NCBI RefSeq assembly: GCF_035590735.1
Contig: NZ_CP141595.1
Coordinates: forward strand, 172,501-236,500
Source: Rossellomorea aquimaris
GTDB taxonomy: Bacteria > Bacillota > Bacilli > Bacillales > Bacillaceae_B
Direction of reading: 5' to 3'
DNA: 64,000 nt
The translations under genes and the position numbers were made by a program. Position 1 is the first letter of the stretch; each line of letters opens with the position of its first letter. The notes under the pieces were generated by a model that had not been told where the DNA came from, searched no databases, and saw only the letters and a program-made list of their open reading frames with translations. Shown here one piece after another: positions 1-9,647 of this stretch.

Positions 1-1319
<1,319 letters not shown>

Positions 1320-1473
1320 ACAAAGAGTCATTTTTTAAATGAACAACAATTGGTCGATATTCGGCTTTCTTGACATCAATTCTTTATCTAGTTTTCAGGG
1401 AATAAATTTTAATTTACCCCTTGAAAAATTTTAAAAATATTATATAATAATATTTGTCATTGTAAGCAATATG

Positions 1474-1590
<117 letters not shown>

Positions 1591-1598
1591 TATATCAT

Positions 1599-1673
1599 TC
1601 CGCAGTAGCTCAGTGGTAGAGCTATCGGCTGTTAACCGATCGGTCGCAAGTTCGAATCTTGCCTGCGGAGCCA
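1599..1673 (+). tRNA. tRNA-Asn (GTT)
   Basis: Cloverleaf with acceptor TCCGCAG/CTGCGGA, anticodon loop CTGTTAA (anticodon GTT at 1631-1633), T-loop TTCGAAT and encoded CCA. It is the first of nine tRNAs behind the 5S gene and starts 8 nt after it. Confidence 0.96.
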
Positions 1674-1675
1674 TT

Positions 1676-1748
1676 GCTTCCATAGCTCAGCAGGTAGAGT
1701 GCTTCCATGGTAAGGAAGAGGTCACCGGTTCGAGCCCGGTTGGAAGCT
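1676..1748 (+). tRNA. tRNA-Thr (GGT)
   Basis: Acceptor GCTTCCA/TGGAAGC, anticodon stem CTTCC/GGAAG, loop ATGGTAA giving anticodon GGT at 1709-1711. The gene does not encode the 3' CCA: the discriminator T is followed by TTTA. It therefore needs CCA addition by nucleotidyltransferase. It starts 2 nt after tRNA-Asn. Confidence 0.92.
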
Positions 1749-1768
1749 TTTATATTTTTATTCAGAAT

Positions 1769-1843
1769 GGCCCATTGGTCAAGCGGTTAAGACACCGCCC
1801 TTTCACGGCGGTAACACGGGTTCGAATCCCGTATGGGTCACCA
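1769..1843 (+). tRNA. tRNA-Glu (TTC)
   Basis: Acceptor GGCCCAT/ATGGGTC (G-T pair allowed), anticodon stem CCGCC/GGCGG, loop CTTTCAC with anticodon TTC, encoded CCA. Followed by a small GAAA-loop hairpin. Confidence 0.95.
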
Positions 1844-1848
1844 AAGTT

Positions 1849-1864
1849 TTTTGCGAAAGCAAAA
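1849..1864 (+). other. GNRA-loop trailer hairpin after tRNA-Glu
   Basis: Perfect stem TTTTGC-GAAA-GCAAAA five bases after the encoded CCA. The same design recurs after tRNA-Val (1967-1979) and tRNA-Ala (2552-2567). A processing or stability signal is an inference. Confidence 0.5.
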
Positions 1865-1884
1865 TAACTCACCAGTTACATATT

Positions 1885-1960
1885 GGAGGATTAGCTCAGC
1901 TGGGAGAGCATCTGCCTTACAAGCAGAGGGTCGGCGGTTCGATCCCGTCATCCTCCACCA
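1885..1960 (+). tRNA. tRNA-Val (TAC)
   Basis: Acceptor GGAGGAT/ATCCTCC, anticodon loop CTTACAA (TAC), T-arm loop TTCGATC, encoded CCA. Followed by a TTGC-GAAA-GCAA hairpin. Confidence 0.95.
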
Positions 1961-1966
1961 AGTTTT

Positions 1967-1979
1967 TTTGCGAAAGCAA
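1967..1979 (+). other. GNRA-loop trailer hairpin after tRNA-Val
   Basis: TTGC-GAAA-GCAA short hairpin preceded by a T-run, second copy of the trailer seen after tRNA-Glu. Function not established. Confidence 0.45.
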
Positions 1980-2023
1980 TAAACCTCTATACTTTCTTTA
2001 AAAAATGTTTGAAAATCATATAC

Positions 2024-2099
<76 letters not shown>

Positions 2100-2111
2100 T
2101 TTTTTTTAGCT

Positions 2112-2195
2112 GGAGGGGTAGCGAAGTGGCTAAACGCGGCGGACTGTAAATCCGCTCCTTCGGGTTCGGCAGTTCGAATCTGCCCCCCTCCACCA
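2112..2195 (+). tRNA. tRNA-Tyr (GTA)
   Basis: An 84-nt class II tRNA with a long variable arm (CTCCTTCGGG region), acceptor GGAGGGG/CCCCTCC, anticodon GTA in loop CTGTAAA, encoded CCA. The long variable arm is expected for bacterial tRNA-Tyr. Confidence 0.95.
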
Positions 2196-2261
2196 CTGTA
2201 TATTTAATTGTAAAATGGACATCCTATAAATGTCCCTTTTTTATGCCATTAAAGTAATTAT

Positions 2262-2336
2262 TGGGCTATAGCCAAGCGGTAAGGCATCGCACTTTGACTG
2301 CGACATGCGTTGGTTCGAATCCAGCTAGCCCAGCCA
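2262..2336 (+). tRNA. tRNA-Gln (TTG)
   Basis: Acceptor TGGGCTA/TAGCCCA, anticodon loop CTTTGAC (TTG), encoded CCA. The unpaired-type U1-A72 end is typical of tRNA-Gln. A 66-nt spacer separates it from tRNA-Tyr. Confidence 0.95.
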
Positions 2337-2341
2337 CTTAA

Positions 2342-2414
2342 GAGCCATTAGCTCAGTTGGTAGAGCATCTGACTTTTAATCAGAGGGTCGAAGGTTCGAA
2401 TCCTTCATGGCTCA
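2342..2414 (+). tRNA. tRNA-Lys (TTT)
   Basis: Acceptor GAGCCAT/ATGGCTC, anticodon loop CTTTTAA (TTT), T-loop TTCGAAT. After the discriminator A the sequence reads TCA instead of CCA, so the encoded tail is missing or mutated and CCA must be added post-transcriptionally. Confidence 0.94.
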
Positions 2415-2470
2415 TCACACATTTTCTCACATCGCAAGGTGTGGGAATTTCTCTATAATCTATAGCATAT

Positions 2471-2546
2471 GGGGCCTTAGCTCAGCTGGGAGAGCGCCTG
2501 CTTTGCACGCAGGAGGTCAGCGGTTCGATCCCGCTAGGCTCCACCA
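2471..2546 (+). tRNA. tRNA-Ala (TGC)
   Basis: Acceptor GGGGCCT/AGGCTCC with the G-T pair characteristic of alanine tRNAs near the acceptor end, anticodon loop CTTTGCA (TGC), encoded CCA. Last tRNA of the operon. Confidence 0.95.
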
Positions 2547-2551
2547 AAGAT

Positions 2552-2567
2552 TTTTGCGAGAGCAAAA
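2552..2567 (+). other. GNRA-loop trailer hairpin after tRNA-Ala
   Basis: TTTTGC-GAGA-GCAAAA, third copy of the tRNA trailer hairpin, with a GAGA rather than GAAA loop. Confidence 0.45.
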
Positions 2568-2624
2568 TATCTATCCGCTTACGAAGCGTCAGCGGAGTAA
2601 AATAACCATACATACGACATGATT

Positions 2625-2662
2625 GAACCTTGAATCTTTTAGGAGATTTGAGGTTTTTTTGT
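2625..2662 (+). terminator. Terminator of the rRNA-tRNA operon
   Basis: Inverted repeat AACCTTGAATCT / AGATTTGAGGTT (two G-T pairs) followed by TTTTTTT. It closes the rRNA-tRNA transcript. The stretch 2663-2916 up to arginase holds no gene I can support. Confidence 0.8.
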
Positions 2663-2916
2663 TTGTGGCAATAGATTTACGATTGATGAATGACCAACAG
2701 TGAGAGGAACCTCAAAGCGAGCTTAACCCCGATCCCCAACCGCCTTCAATTCCACAATGGCATGTTCGTCGAAATCAGTCTACATATTCTTACACATAAC
2801 CCACCGCAAGCCCCTCTACATACGCATATATATACACAATCCTGTCCAGTTGAACCATGGCTCATAGTATGGATAGAATAGAGGTGTAAATAAATTTCGA
2901 ATTGGGGGAATTTTTC

Positions 2917-3819
2917 ATGAAGAAAAATATTTCTATCATTGGTGTACCGATGGATTTAGGTCAAATGCGCAGGGGCGTAGATATGGGGCCGAGTGCAATC
3001 CGTTACGCCGGGATTGTTGAGCGTCTTGAGAACCTTGGATATGACATTAAAGACTTGGGTGATATCGAGATTGGCCAGGCTGAGCGTGTACATAATAATC
3101 CTGATACGAATCTGCGAAATTTGAAAGCGGTTGCTGAAGCTAGCGAGACTTTGGCTGGTAAAGTGAATGATGTAATCGGGAGTGGAGATTTCCCATTAAT
3201 CTTTGGTGGTGACCACAGTATTGCGATAGGTACATTGGCTGGTGTTTCTCCTCACTATGAAAACTTAGGTGTCATTTGGTATGACGCACATGGTGATTTG
3301 AATACAGGGGACACGTCTCCGTCAGGTAACATCCATGGAATGCCTCTTGCGGTGAGCCTGGGTATCGGCCATGAAGATTTGACGGGTATCGGGCAGAGTT
3401 CACCGAAGATCAAGCCCGAGAACATCGTCATTATTGGAGCTCGTTCGTTAGATGAAGGTGAAAGAGAGTTAATTAAAGAAAAAGGCATTAAAGTATATAC
3501 AATGCATGAAATCGATCGCCTTGGCATGACGAAGGTAATGGAAGAGTCCATTGACTACTTGAAGGGCAGAACGGATGGCGTCCATTTGTCACTTGATTTA
3601 GACGGATTAGACCCAAGCGATGCCCCTGGTGTAGGGACTCCTGTTCTTGGAGGGATCAGCTACCGTGAGAGTCATTTAGCGATGGAGATGCTGGAAGAGT
3701 CAGGATTGATTACATCTGCAGAATTTGTTGAGGTAAATCCTATCCTCGATGAGAAGAATAAAACCGCTACTGTTGCTGTTGCGTTGATGGGATCACTATT
3801 TGGAGAGAAATTACTATAA
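2917..3819 (+). CDS. rocF: Arginase
   Basis: A 300-residue ureohydrolase that splits arginine into ornithine and urea in the cytoplasm (arginine catabolism). Metal-binding motifs are all present: GGDHS at residues 97-101, DAHGD at 123-127 and SLDLDGLDP at about 225-233, with conserved H100, D123, H125, D127, D227 and D229 as Mn ligands. ATG at 2917 is chosen over the in-frame TTG at 2902 because GGGGGAA lies 6 nt before it and homologues start with MKK. Monocistronic: the rRNA-operon terminator is upstream and a strong hairpin follows directly. No roc partners are adjacent. Identification is firm. Confidence 0.95.
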   Translation: MKKNISIIGVPMDLGQMRRGVDMGPSAIRYAGIVERLENLGYDIKDLGDIEIGQAERVHNNPDTNLRNLKAVAEASETLAGKVNDVIGSGDFPLIFGGDHSIAIGTLAGVSPHYENLGVIWYDAHGDLNTGDTSPSGNIHGMPLAVSLGIGHEDLTGIGQSSPKIKPENIVIIGARSLDEGERELIKEKGIKVYTMHEIDRLGMTKVMEESIDYLKGRTDGVHLSLDLDGLDPSDAPGVGTPVLGGISYRESHLAMEMLEESGLITSAEFVEVNPILDEKNKTATVAVALMGSLFGEKLL

Positions 3820-3830
3820 TCCTAAGAAAA

Positions 3831-3876
3831 AAATAAGGCTGAGAACCCTTCAAGGTTCTCAGCCTTCATCTATTTC
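3831..3876. terminator. Bidirectional terminator between rocF and the Spo0E-like gene
   Basis: Thirteen-base-pair stem AAGGCTGAGAACC / GGTTCTCAGCCTT, with an A-run on its left (a T-run for the minus strand) and a T-rich stretch on its right. It serves two converging genes. Confidence 0.85.
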
Positions 3877-3879
3877 TCT

Positions 3880-4041
3880 TCAATGGTGCTTAACCACTTG
3901 GTATTGATTTAATAGATCGTCAAGACGAGTACTCAAATCGACTACTTGCTCGTCGGCAAAAGATGACTTTAATGCTAGTTCGACCATTTGGCGACGGCAG
4001 TCTTCAATTTGAAATAATAAATCATTCATTCTTCCCCTCAT
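3880..4041 (-). CDS. Spo0E-family aspartyl-phosphate phosphatase (53 aa)
   Basis: Too short for usual ORF cut-offs. The translation begins MRGRMNDLLFQIEDCRRQMV and ends with LSTRLDDLLNQYQVVKHH. This fits the Spo0E-like family of two-helix proteins that dephosphorylate Spo0A~P: the N-terminal helix has a basic RRQM core, and the second helix has S-x2-LD followed by LLN-Y (the SQELD-type signature, here STRLD). GGGAGG lies 7 nt before the ATG at 4041. It converges on rocF and shares its terminator. Family assignment is by motif and length; which response regulator it acts on is unknown. Confidence 0.8.
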   Translation of the reverse strand: MRGRMNDLLFQIEDCRRQMVELALKSSFADEQVVDLSTRLDDLLNQYQVVKHH

Positions 4042-4147
4042 TTCGAGATCCTCCCACAATAGAAATAATTAGTTCCTTTATACCCTTTTTCTAATAATTG
4101 TAAACATTTTTCCCGGAAAATTTGTTAGGATAGTAATATAAAAAATT

Positions 4148-4174
4148 TGAAACCATTTGATAGGAAGTTACGTA
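4148..4174 (+). promoter_or_regulatory. Candidate SigW autoregulatory promoter
   Basis: TGAAAC (4148-4153) and CGTA (4171-4174) separated by 17 bases, close to the ECF SigW consensus TGAAAC-N16-CGTA, located 35 nt upstream of sigW. Autoregulation of sigW is established in B. subtilis; here it is inferred from the match. Confidence 0.75.
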
Positions 4175-4208
4175 TATAAATATAGCCGCATAGAGCGGAG
4201 GTTGTGAA

Positions 4209-4772
4209 ATGGAAGCGTTAGTGAAAAAGCGGATTAAGCAAGTATTGAAAGGTGATCAGAACGCCTTTGCCGAATTAGTCGAACTTTATAAGGATAAAGT
4301 GTTCCAAATCTGCTACCGGATGCTTGGAAATCGTCATGAAGCAGAGGATATTGCCCAAGAGGCTTTTATCAGGGCATATGTCAATATTGAAACCTTTAAT
4401 CAGAAGAGAAAGTTTTCGACCTGGCTATTCAGGATAGCGACGAATCTATGTATCGACAGGATCCGTAAGAAGAAACCGGATTATTTCTTAGATGCAGAGG
4501 TAGCGGGGACTGAAGGGTTGACGATGTACTCACAAGTGGCTGCGGATGTTCAGTTGCCGGAAGAAGAAGTAGAGAATATGGAGCTTCAGGAAACCATTCA
4601 GAAGGAAATTTCCAAGTTACCTGAGAAGTATCGATCGGTCATTGTTTTAAAATATATCGAGGAGCTTCCTCTTCAAGAAATCGGCGAGATATTGGATCTG
4701 CCCCTGGGAACGGTTAAAACGAGAGTACATAGGGGGCGTGAGGCTCTCCGTAAACAATTAAGATCACTGTAG
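4209..4772 (+). CDS. sigW: ECF RNA polymerase sigma factor SigW
   Basis: A 187-residue extracytoplasmic-function sigma factor, the same length as B. subtilis SigW. Region 2 (about residues 20-90) contains YKDKVFQICYRMLGNRHEAE and the -10 recognition segment FSTWLFRIATNLCIDRIRKK. Region 4 (about 125-185) has LPEKYRSVIVLKYIEELPLQ and the helix-turn-helix LGTVKTRVHRGREALRK. SigW directs a regulon against cell-envelope stress and antimicrobial peptides. GGAGG precedes ATG 4209 at good spacing. It lies 15 nt before rsiW and behind its own SigW-type promoter. Confidence 0.95.
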   Translation: MEALVKKRIKQVLKGDQNAFAELVELYKDKVFQICYRMLGNRHEAEDIAQEAFIRAYVNIETFNQKRKFSTWLFRIATNLCIDRIRKKKPDYFLDAEVAGTEGLTMYSQVAADVQLPEEEVENMELQETIQKEISKLPEKYRSVIVLKYIEELPLQEIGEILDLPLGTVKTRVHRGREALRKQLRSL

Positions 4773-4787
4773 AGAGGGTGAGTGAAT

Positions 4788-5420
4788 ATGAAACCTTGTC
4801 CTGAAGAAATCATCGAGTATATGCACGATTATTTAGATGGGGATTTAAATAGAGAAAAAGAAGAAATGCTGAAGCATCATTTGCAGGAATGCAGTGAGTG
4901 TCAGCATCATTTTCATGAGCTGAAAAAAGCGATTGCGTTTGTACAGAGCACGTCTCATATTAGTGCTTCTGCAGACTTTACGGATAAAGTCATGTCAAGA
5001 TTGCCGAAAGAGAAGAAGAAAGTGGGGGTCGAGAGGTGGTTCCGCCACCATCCGCTACTCACGGCTGCGGCCCTATTCCTTTTCTTTATGACCGGCAGCT
5101 TCTTAACTTCATGGAATGACGATCAGGATTTTTCATTTACGAAGAATGCGAAGTTAGTGGTTCAGGATCATACGGTTGTGGTACCTGAGGGTGAAGTCGT
5201 GAATGGAGATCTGACGGTCCGGAATGGTGATGTGAAAATTGAAGGAAAAGTAACGGGGAATGTCACGGTCATTAACGGAAAGCAATACTTGGCTTCTGCA
5301 GGAAGCGTGACGGGAGAAATCCATGAAATCGATGCTGCATTTGAGTGGCTTTGGTACCAGATCAAAAAAGGGGCTAAAGACACGGTGGATTGGGGAAATT
5401 CGCAACTTGAAGAAAAGTAG
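4788..5420 (+). CDS. rsiW: Anti-sigma-W factor RsiW
   Basis: A 210-residue single-pass membrane anti-sigma factor. The cytoplasmic N-terminus has the zinc-binding anti-sigma motif H31-x3-C35-x2-C38. A basic stretch (about residues 68-85) is followed by one membrane helix (about 88-108). The extracytoplasmic part keeps the conserved HTVVVPEGEVVNGDLTV segment. In B. subtilis the protein is cut by PrsW and RasP to release SigW. Start ATG 4788 is preferred over GTG 4782 because GAGGGTG is correctly spaced from it. Co-transcribed with sigW and followed by a terminator. Confidence 0.93.
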   Translation: MKPCPEEIIEYMHDYLDGDLNREKEEMLKHHLQECSECQHHFHELKKAIAFVQSTSHISASADFTDKVMSRLPKEKKKVGVERWFRHHPLLTAAALFLFFMTGSFLTSWNDDQDFSFTKNAKLVVQDHTVVVPEGEVVNGDLTVRNGDVKIEGKVTGNVTVINGKQYLASAGSVTGEIHEIDAAFEWLWYQIKKGAKDTVDWGNSQLEEK

Positions 5421-5464
5421 GATAAAATAGAGGGGATGGAAGTAAGGTCCGTCCCTAAGATGGA

Positions 5465-5497
5465 CTGACATGTATTTAATCCATGTCGGTTTTTTTA
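5465..5497 (+). terminator. Terminator after sigW-rsiW
   Basis: Eight-base-pair stem CTGACATG / CATGTCGG with a 9-nt loop and an eight-base T-run. It separates sigW-rsiW from cdaA. Confidence 0.85.
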
Positions 5498-5560
5498 TGC
5501 AAAAACGTGAGTTCATGAGTAGAAGAGAAAGAATCATGAAGCCGTGGGTGTCTTTCATAT

Positions 5561-5586
5561 TTGACAGTGATAAAATATGCTATAAT
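5561..5586 (+). promoter_or_regulatory. Possible promoter of the cdaA operon
   Basis: A perfect TTGACA (5561-5566) and a perfect TATAAT (5581-5586) occur upstream of cdaA. The spacer is only 14 nt, short for SigA, so the real -35 may differ. The TATAAT is the more trustworthy part. Confidence 0.5.
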
Positions 5587-5658
5587 AGGAACGTTACGAA
5601 AATGGAGAAGCCACACATGGCGGCTTACGCTTTCGATTAAGCTATTGGAGGATGTAAT

Positions 5659-6495
5659 ATGCCGTTTATCGATATTTTTTCGGATTACTCCGCGCTGGAT
5701 TATGTCTCGGATATAGTAGATATACTCGTAGTATGGTTTGTAATCTATAAACTGATCATGCTGATAAAAGGAACGAAAGCAGTACAATTATTAAAAGGTA
5801 TTTTTGTCATTATCATTGTAAGAGGTCTTAGTAGTATCTTTGGATTGGATACACTGGGGTGGATGATGGAGCAAGCCCTCACATGGGGGTTCCTGGCGAT
5901 TATCATCATCTTCCAGCCTGAACTCCGCAGAGCCCTTGAGCAATTGGGAAGGGGCCGTTTATTCTCAAGGACGGGACTTCAGGAAGAAGAAGAGCAGGAG
6001 CAGATGATCGAATCAATGACGAAAGCTGTAAGCTATATGGCAAAACGTCGAATTGGTGCCCTCCTTACTCTTGAACGGGAAACAGGGATGAGTGATTATA
6101 TTGAAACAGGTATACCACTCGATGCGAAGATTACGTCCCAATTGCTGATTAATATCTTTATTCCCAATACACCTCTTCATGATGGAGCTGTTATCATTCA
6201 AAAAAATCAAATTGCTGCAGCTGCTTGTTATCTTCCATTATCGGAAAGTCCGTTCATTTCGAAAGAATTGGGAACAAGACACCGGGCAGCACTTGGCGTC
6301 AGTGAGGTAACAGATAGTATTACGATTGTTGTATCAGAAGAAACGGGAGCTATCTCCATTACGAAAAATGGAGAGTTACATCGCGACCTCTCTTTGGAGC
6401 GCTTCACAGAAATTCTTATGGTAGAGCTCATAGGCGATAAGACAAACGCTTCCTCGACGAAATGGAGTTTTAGGGGGAAGAAAGAAAATGGATAA
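5659..6495 (+). CDS. cdaA: Membrane diadenylate cyclase CdaA
   Basis: A 278-residue enzyme that condenses two ATP into cyclic di-AMP, the second messenger for potassium, osmotic and cell-wall homeostasis. Three N-terminal membrane helices (about residues 12-90) precede the DAC domain (about 100-260). The catalytic motifs DGAVII and GTRHRAALG are intact. GGAGGATGTAAT precedes the ATG. It overlaps cdaR by 8 nt and heads the cdaA-cdaR-glmM set, the conserved arrangement in Firmicutes in which CdaR and GlmM modulate CdaA. Confidence 0.96.
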   Translation: MPFIDIFSDYSALDYVSDIVDILVVWFVIYKLIMLIKGTKAVQLLKGIFVIIIVRGLSSIFGLDTLGWMMEQALTWGFLAIIIIFQPELRRALEQLGRGRLFSRTGLQEEEEQEQMIESMTKAVSYMAKRRIGALLTLERETGMSDYIETGIPLDAKITSQLLINIFIPNTPLHDGAVIIQKNQIAAAACYLPLSESPFISKELGTRHRAALGVSEVTDSITIVVSEETGAISITKNGELHRDLSLERFTEILMVELIGDKTNASSTKWSFRGKKENG

Positions 6496-7729
6496 ATTCA
6501 TGGAAAGTCGTTGGTTCATGCGTATTGTGGGACTGATGTTAGCGTTCATTCTCTATTTGTCCGTCAACTTCGATGATATTCAGAAGACGGCTAACAACAA
6601 CAACGGCAACTCTCAAAATGCGATTGAAACGATCCAGGACGTCCCGCTTGAAGTTTTCTATGATCGTGAGAATTTAGAAGTAAGCGGCTTGCCTGATACG
6701 GTGAATGTGACTGTAGAAGGATCTAGGGCAATTGTGCAACAAGCCAAGCAAGTGAAGGATTTCAGGGTCTATGTAGACTTAAATGATATCGGTATCGGTG
6801 AGCATCAGGTTGATATTAAAATAGATAATATTTCTGAAAAACTCGATGTGAAACTCGATCCGGATTTTGTCAATATATCGGTTCAAGAAAAGGTAACCGA
6901 AGAATTTACGATTGAACCTCAATTCAATGAGAGTATTTTATCCAATGGATATGAAGCAGAGGGGCTGGCTGTTGATCCGAAAACGGTGAAAGTGACAGGC
7001 TCTAAGGATGAAGTCGAACGGATTGCATATGTCATAGCCACCCTTGATCTTGATGAGGAAATCAATGAGAATGTGACAAGAGAAGCCAGGGTGCAAGTCT
7101 TAGACCGTGAATATAATAAATTAGATGTTCAAATTGATCCTGAAGTGGTCGATGTGACCGTTTCGGTTGTAAACAAAAGTAAGAGTGTACCCGTCACGAT
7201 TAAGCAAAATGGCAGTCTACCAGAAGGGACGACGCTGGAGTCGATTTCAGTTGAACCTAAAGAGGCAACCATCTTCGGCAGACAGGATGTACTGGATACA
7301 GTAGAAGAGCTGCTTGCAGAAATAGATCTTTCTGACATTACAAAGGATTCAACCATTACGATACCACTCGCCCTGCAAGATGGCTTAAATAAAGTGGCTC
7401 CTGAAGAAGTTAAGGTGAAGGTTGCTGTCAACACAACCGAGGAAAAGAGCCTATCAGGTCTTGAAATCACCCCACAAGGATTAGCTGAAGAATATGAATA
7501 TGCATTCATGTCACCTGAAGAAGGTGTCGTCGATGTAGCGATGAAAGGTCAAAATGCACAGATGAGCAAAGTGACGAAAGAAGACTTCTCGCTTGCTCTT
7601 GATCTTTCAGGGCTCGAGCCCGGTGAACATGAGGTGGAAATAGAGGCAGAAGGACCGGAGGATATTGAATGGACCCTGTCTCAGCAAACAGTTAAAGTAG
7701 AAATTAAAGAAAAGAACACGTCAGCATAA
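6488..7729 (+). CDS. cdaR: CdaA regulatory protein CdaR (YbbR-domain)
   Basis: A 413-residue extracytoplasmic protein anchored by one N-terminal helix ([20 protein letters not shown]). The remainder consists of about four consecutive YbbR-like beta repeats, recognisable by recurring V-x-V-x-G and L-DLS-I segments. CdaR binds CdaA in the membrane and tunes c-di-AMP production. The start overlaps the end of cdaA and AGGGGGAAG lies upstream, so translation is probably coupled. It is somewhat shorter than the roughly 480-residue B. subtilis protein. Confidence 0.92.
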   Translation: MDKFMESRWFMRIVGLMLAFILYLSVNFDDIQKTANNNNGNSQNAIETIQDVPLEVFYDRENLEVSGLPDTVNVTVEGSRAIVQQAKQVKDFRVYVDLNDIGIGEHQVDIKIDNISEKLDVKLDPDFVNISVQEKVTEEFTIEPQFNESILSNGYEAEGLAVDPKTVKVTGSKDEVERIAYVIATLDLDEEINENVTREARVQVLDREYNKLDVQIDPEVVDVTVSVVNKSKSVPVTIKQNGSLPEGTTLESISVEPKEATIFGRQDVLDTVEELLAEIDLSDITKDSTITIPLALQDGLNKVAPEEVKVKVAVNTTEEKSLSGLEITPQGLAEEYEYAFMSPEEGVVDVAMKGQNAQMSKVTKEDFSLALDLSGLEPGEHEVEIEAEGPEDIEWTLSQQTVKVEIKEKNTSA

Positions 7730-7754
7730 GAGCTGTAAAAAGGAGAGAATGACA

Positions 7755-9104
7755 ATGGGTAAGTATTTTGGAACTGATGGAGTAAGAGGTGTAGCGAACA
7801 CAGAATTAACACCGGAATTAGCATTTAAGCTTGGACGTTTTGGTGGTTATGTTCTAACAAAGGATGCTACACGTCCCAAAATATTGATTGGAAGAGATAC
7901 TCGAATTTCCGGACATATGTTGGAAGGTGCTCTTGTAGCCGGACTTCTATCGATTGGTGCTGAAGTGATGCGCTTAGGTGTCATTTCAACTCCTGGGGTA
8001 GCTTACTTAACAAAAGCGTTAGGGGCTCAAGCTGGTGTTATGATCTCAGCTTCTCATAATCCTGTAGGGGATAACGGAATTAAATTTTTCGGACCGGATG
8101 GCTTCAAATTATCTGATGACCAGGAAAATGAAATTGAAGATCTATTAGATCAAACAGTTGATCAGCTTCCTCGTCCAATCGGTGCTGATTTAGGGCAAGT
8201 AAGTGACTATTTCGAAGGCGGACAAAAATATCTGCAGTATTTAAAACAATCAGTAGACGAAGATTTCGATGGTTTACATATTGCGTTAGATTGTGCACAC
8301 GGTGCAACATCCGCTCTTGCTACTCATCTGTTTGCTGATTTGGATGCTGACATCTCGACGATGGGAGCATCACCAAACGGGTTGAATATCAATGAGGGTG
8401 TAGGATCTACCCACCCTGAAGCACTTGCTGAGATGGTGAAGGAAAAAGGTGCAGACCTGGGGCTTGCCTTTGATGGTGATGGTGACCGTATTATCGCAAT
8501 CGATGAGCATGGACAAATCGTGGATGGAGACCAGATCATGTACATCTGCGGTAAATACTTGAAGTCACAAGGTCAGTTAAAACAGTCTACAGTCGTGTCT
8601 ACTGTCATGAGTAATCTTGGCTTCCATAAAGGGCTTGAAGAGAATGGGATCCAAAGCATTCAAACCGCGGTTGGAGATCGTTATGTAGTGGAAGAAATGA
8701 AGAAACATGGCTATACTCTTGGCGGTGAGCAATCAGGCCACATCATCTTCCTGGATTACAATACAACAGGAGATGGTCTGTTAACGGGTATCCAACTTGT
8801 AAACATTATGAAAATGACCGGTAAATCATTATCTGAACTAGCGGGAGAAATGCAAAAGTTCCCACAAAAACTTGTGAATGTACGAGTGACAGACAAGCAC
8901 CATGTAACGGATAATGAAACGGTTAAAAAAGTGATTCAAAAGGTTGAAGAAGAAATGAACGGAAATGGCCGTATCCTTGTTCGTCCATCTGGAACGGAGC
9001 CGTTAGTGCGTGTCATGGCAGAAGCTCCTACTGAAGAACTTTGTGATCGCTATGTAAATGAAATCGTACAAGTTGTTGATGAAGAAATGGGTCTGAAGGA
9101 ATAG
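7755..9104 (+). CDS. glmM: Phosphoglucosamine mutase
   Basis: A 449-residue enzyme interconverting glucosamine-6-phosphate and glucosamine-1-phosphate for UDP-GlcNAc synthesis. It shows the N-terminal [11 protein letters not shown] signature, the phosphoserine loop MISASHNPV (catalytic Ser100), the metal loop AFDGDGDR, the sugar-binding GGEQSGH and the phosphate-binding [15 protein letters not shown] 7755 is preferred over ATG 7749 because AAGGAG is 9 nt upstream and homologues begin MGKYFGTDG. It is the third gene of the cda operon and is followed by a palindrome. Confidence 0.96.
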   Translation: MGKYFGTDGVRGVANTELTPELAFKLGRFGGYVLTKDATRPKILIGRDTRISGHMLEGALVAGLLSIGAEVMRLGVISTPGVAYLTKALGAQAGVMISASHNPVGDNGIKFFGPDGFKLSDDQENEIEDLLDQTVDQLPRPIGADLGQVSDYFEGGQKYLQYLKQSVDEDFDGLHIALDCAHGATSALATHLFADLDADISTMGASPNGLNINEGVGSTHPEALAEMVKEKGADLGLAFDGDGDRIIAIDEHGQIVDGDQIMYICGKYLKSQGQLKQSTVVSTVMSNLGFHKGLEENGIQSIQTAVGDRYVVEEMKKHGYTLGGEQSGHIIFLDYNTTGDGLLTGIQLVNIMKMTGKSLSELAGEMQKFPQKLVNVRVTDKHHVTDNETVKKVIQKVEEEMNGNGRILVRPSGTEPLVRVMAEAPTEELCDRYVNEIVQVVDEEMGLKE

Positions 9105-9112
9105 TGGAATTT

Positions 9113-9150
9113 ATATGCATAAGGGGTCAATATGTGCCCCTTATGCATAT
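9113..9150 (+). terminator. Perfect 14-bp palindrome after glmM
   Basis: ATATGCATAAGGGG and its exact complement separated by 10 nt. The following tail is only moderately T-rich (TTAATAAGT), so it may be a weak terminator or a 3'-end stabiliser. Confidence 0.6.
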
Positions 9151-9284
9151 TTAATAAGTATAGTACTTTTGAACTTAATCGCACTTACGTTCTGAAAACG
9201 GGAGCTGTTTCCTAAGGTTTATCACTGTTCTGTTTCGGGAACATGACAATGGGATAACTACTTCTTTCTCTAGTAAGATTTTTA

Positions 9285-9314
9285 TTGACTAGGGGAAACC
9301 TGCTAGTGTATGAT
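9285..9314 (+). promoter_or_regulatory. Candidate SigA promoter of glmS
   Basis: TTGACT (9285-9290) and TATGAT (9309-9314) with an 18-nt spacer. It lies about 70 nt before the ribozyme cleavage site and would produce a leader containing the ribozyme. Confidence 0.65.
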
Positions 9315-9390
9315 GATTTTGTTTTCATTTTTCAAATTATATGGAAATGAGTCAAGAAGGAAAGGTGGATAGTGAGTAAACATCTTATAA

Positions 9391-9578
9391 AGCGCCAGGG
9401 CTAAACGATGGATACGAAAAGGATCGTTTAGTTGACGAGGTGGAGGTTTATCGAGCATTCGGCGGATGCCTCCCGGTTCGCATATGTCACCGAACCGAAA
9501 GTTTCTTCCTTAAATCGTTGAGGCAACTTAATGGACAAAGGGAAGAAGAAAGTGGCTAATCATACTAATGACAAACAG
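9391..9578 (+). ncRNA. glmS ribozyme / GlcN6P riboswitch
   Basis: The core begins AGCGCCAGGGC, with cleavage expected between A9391 and G9392. It continues with the P2 hairpin (CTAAACGAT/ATCGTTTAG), the conserved catalytic core TTGACGAGGTGGAGGTTTAT and TCGGCGGATGCCTCCCGGT, and the P3 hairpin (GGTTCG/CGAACC). Glucosamine-6-phosphate acts as cofactor for self-cleavage, after which the glmS mRNA is degraded. It sits directly upstream of glmS. The 3' limit is approximate. Confidence 0.95.
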
Positions 9579-9582
9579 AGAT

Positions 9583-9621
9583 AAGGGGGCAAGTTGTCCC
9601 CAAAAGAGTTCTTGCCCCCTT
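9583..9621 (+). promoter_or_regulatory. Two mutually exclusive hairpins before the glmS start
   Basis: AAGGGGGCAAG (9583-9593) can pair with CTTGCCCCCTT (9611-9621), an 11-bp stem. The same 5' arm can instead form GGGGGCA-AGT-TGTCCCC (9585-9601). The GGGAGGA ribosome binding site starts 10 nt later. There is no T-run, so this is not a standard terminator. Its role is unknown. Confidence 0.5.
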
Positions 9622-9647
9622 GCATGTTCAGGGAGGATATATTAATT

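Noticed and set aside
2690..2881. 63-codon frame upstream of arginase
   Set aside because: No ribosome binding site, low-complexity composition and no recognisable motif.
2663..2916. SigL (-12/-24) promoter for arginase
   Set aside because: The only TGGCA-like sequence lacks the GC at the correct distance.
5561..5586. Calling a certain SigA promoter at cdaA
   Set aside because: Both hexamers are perfect but the 14-nt spacer is too short; kept only as a low-confidence feature.
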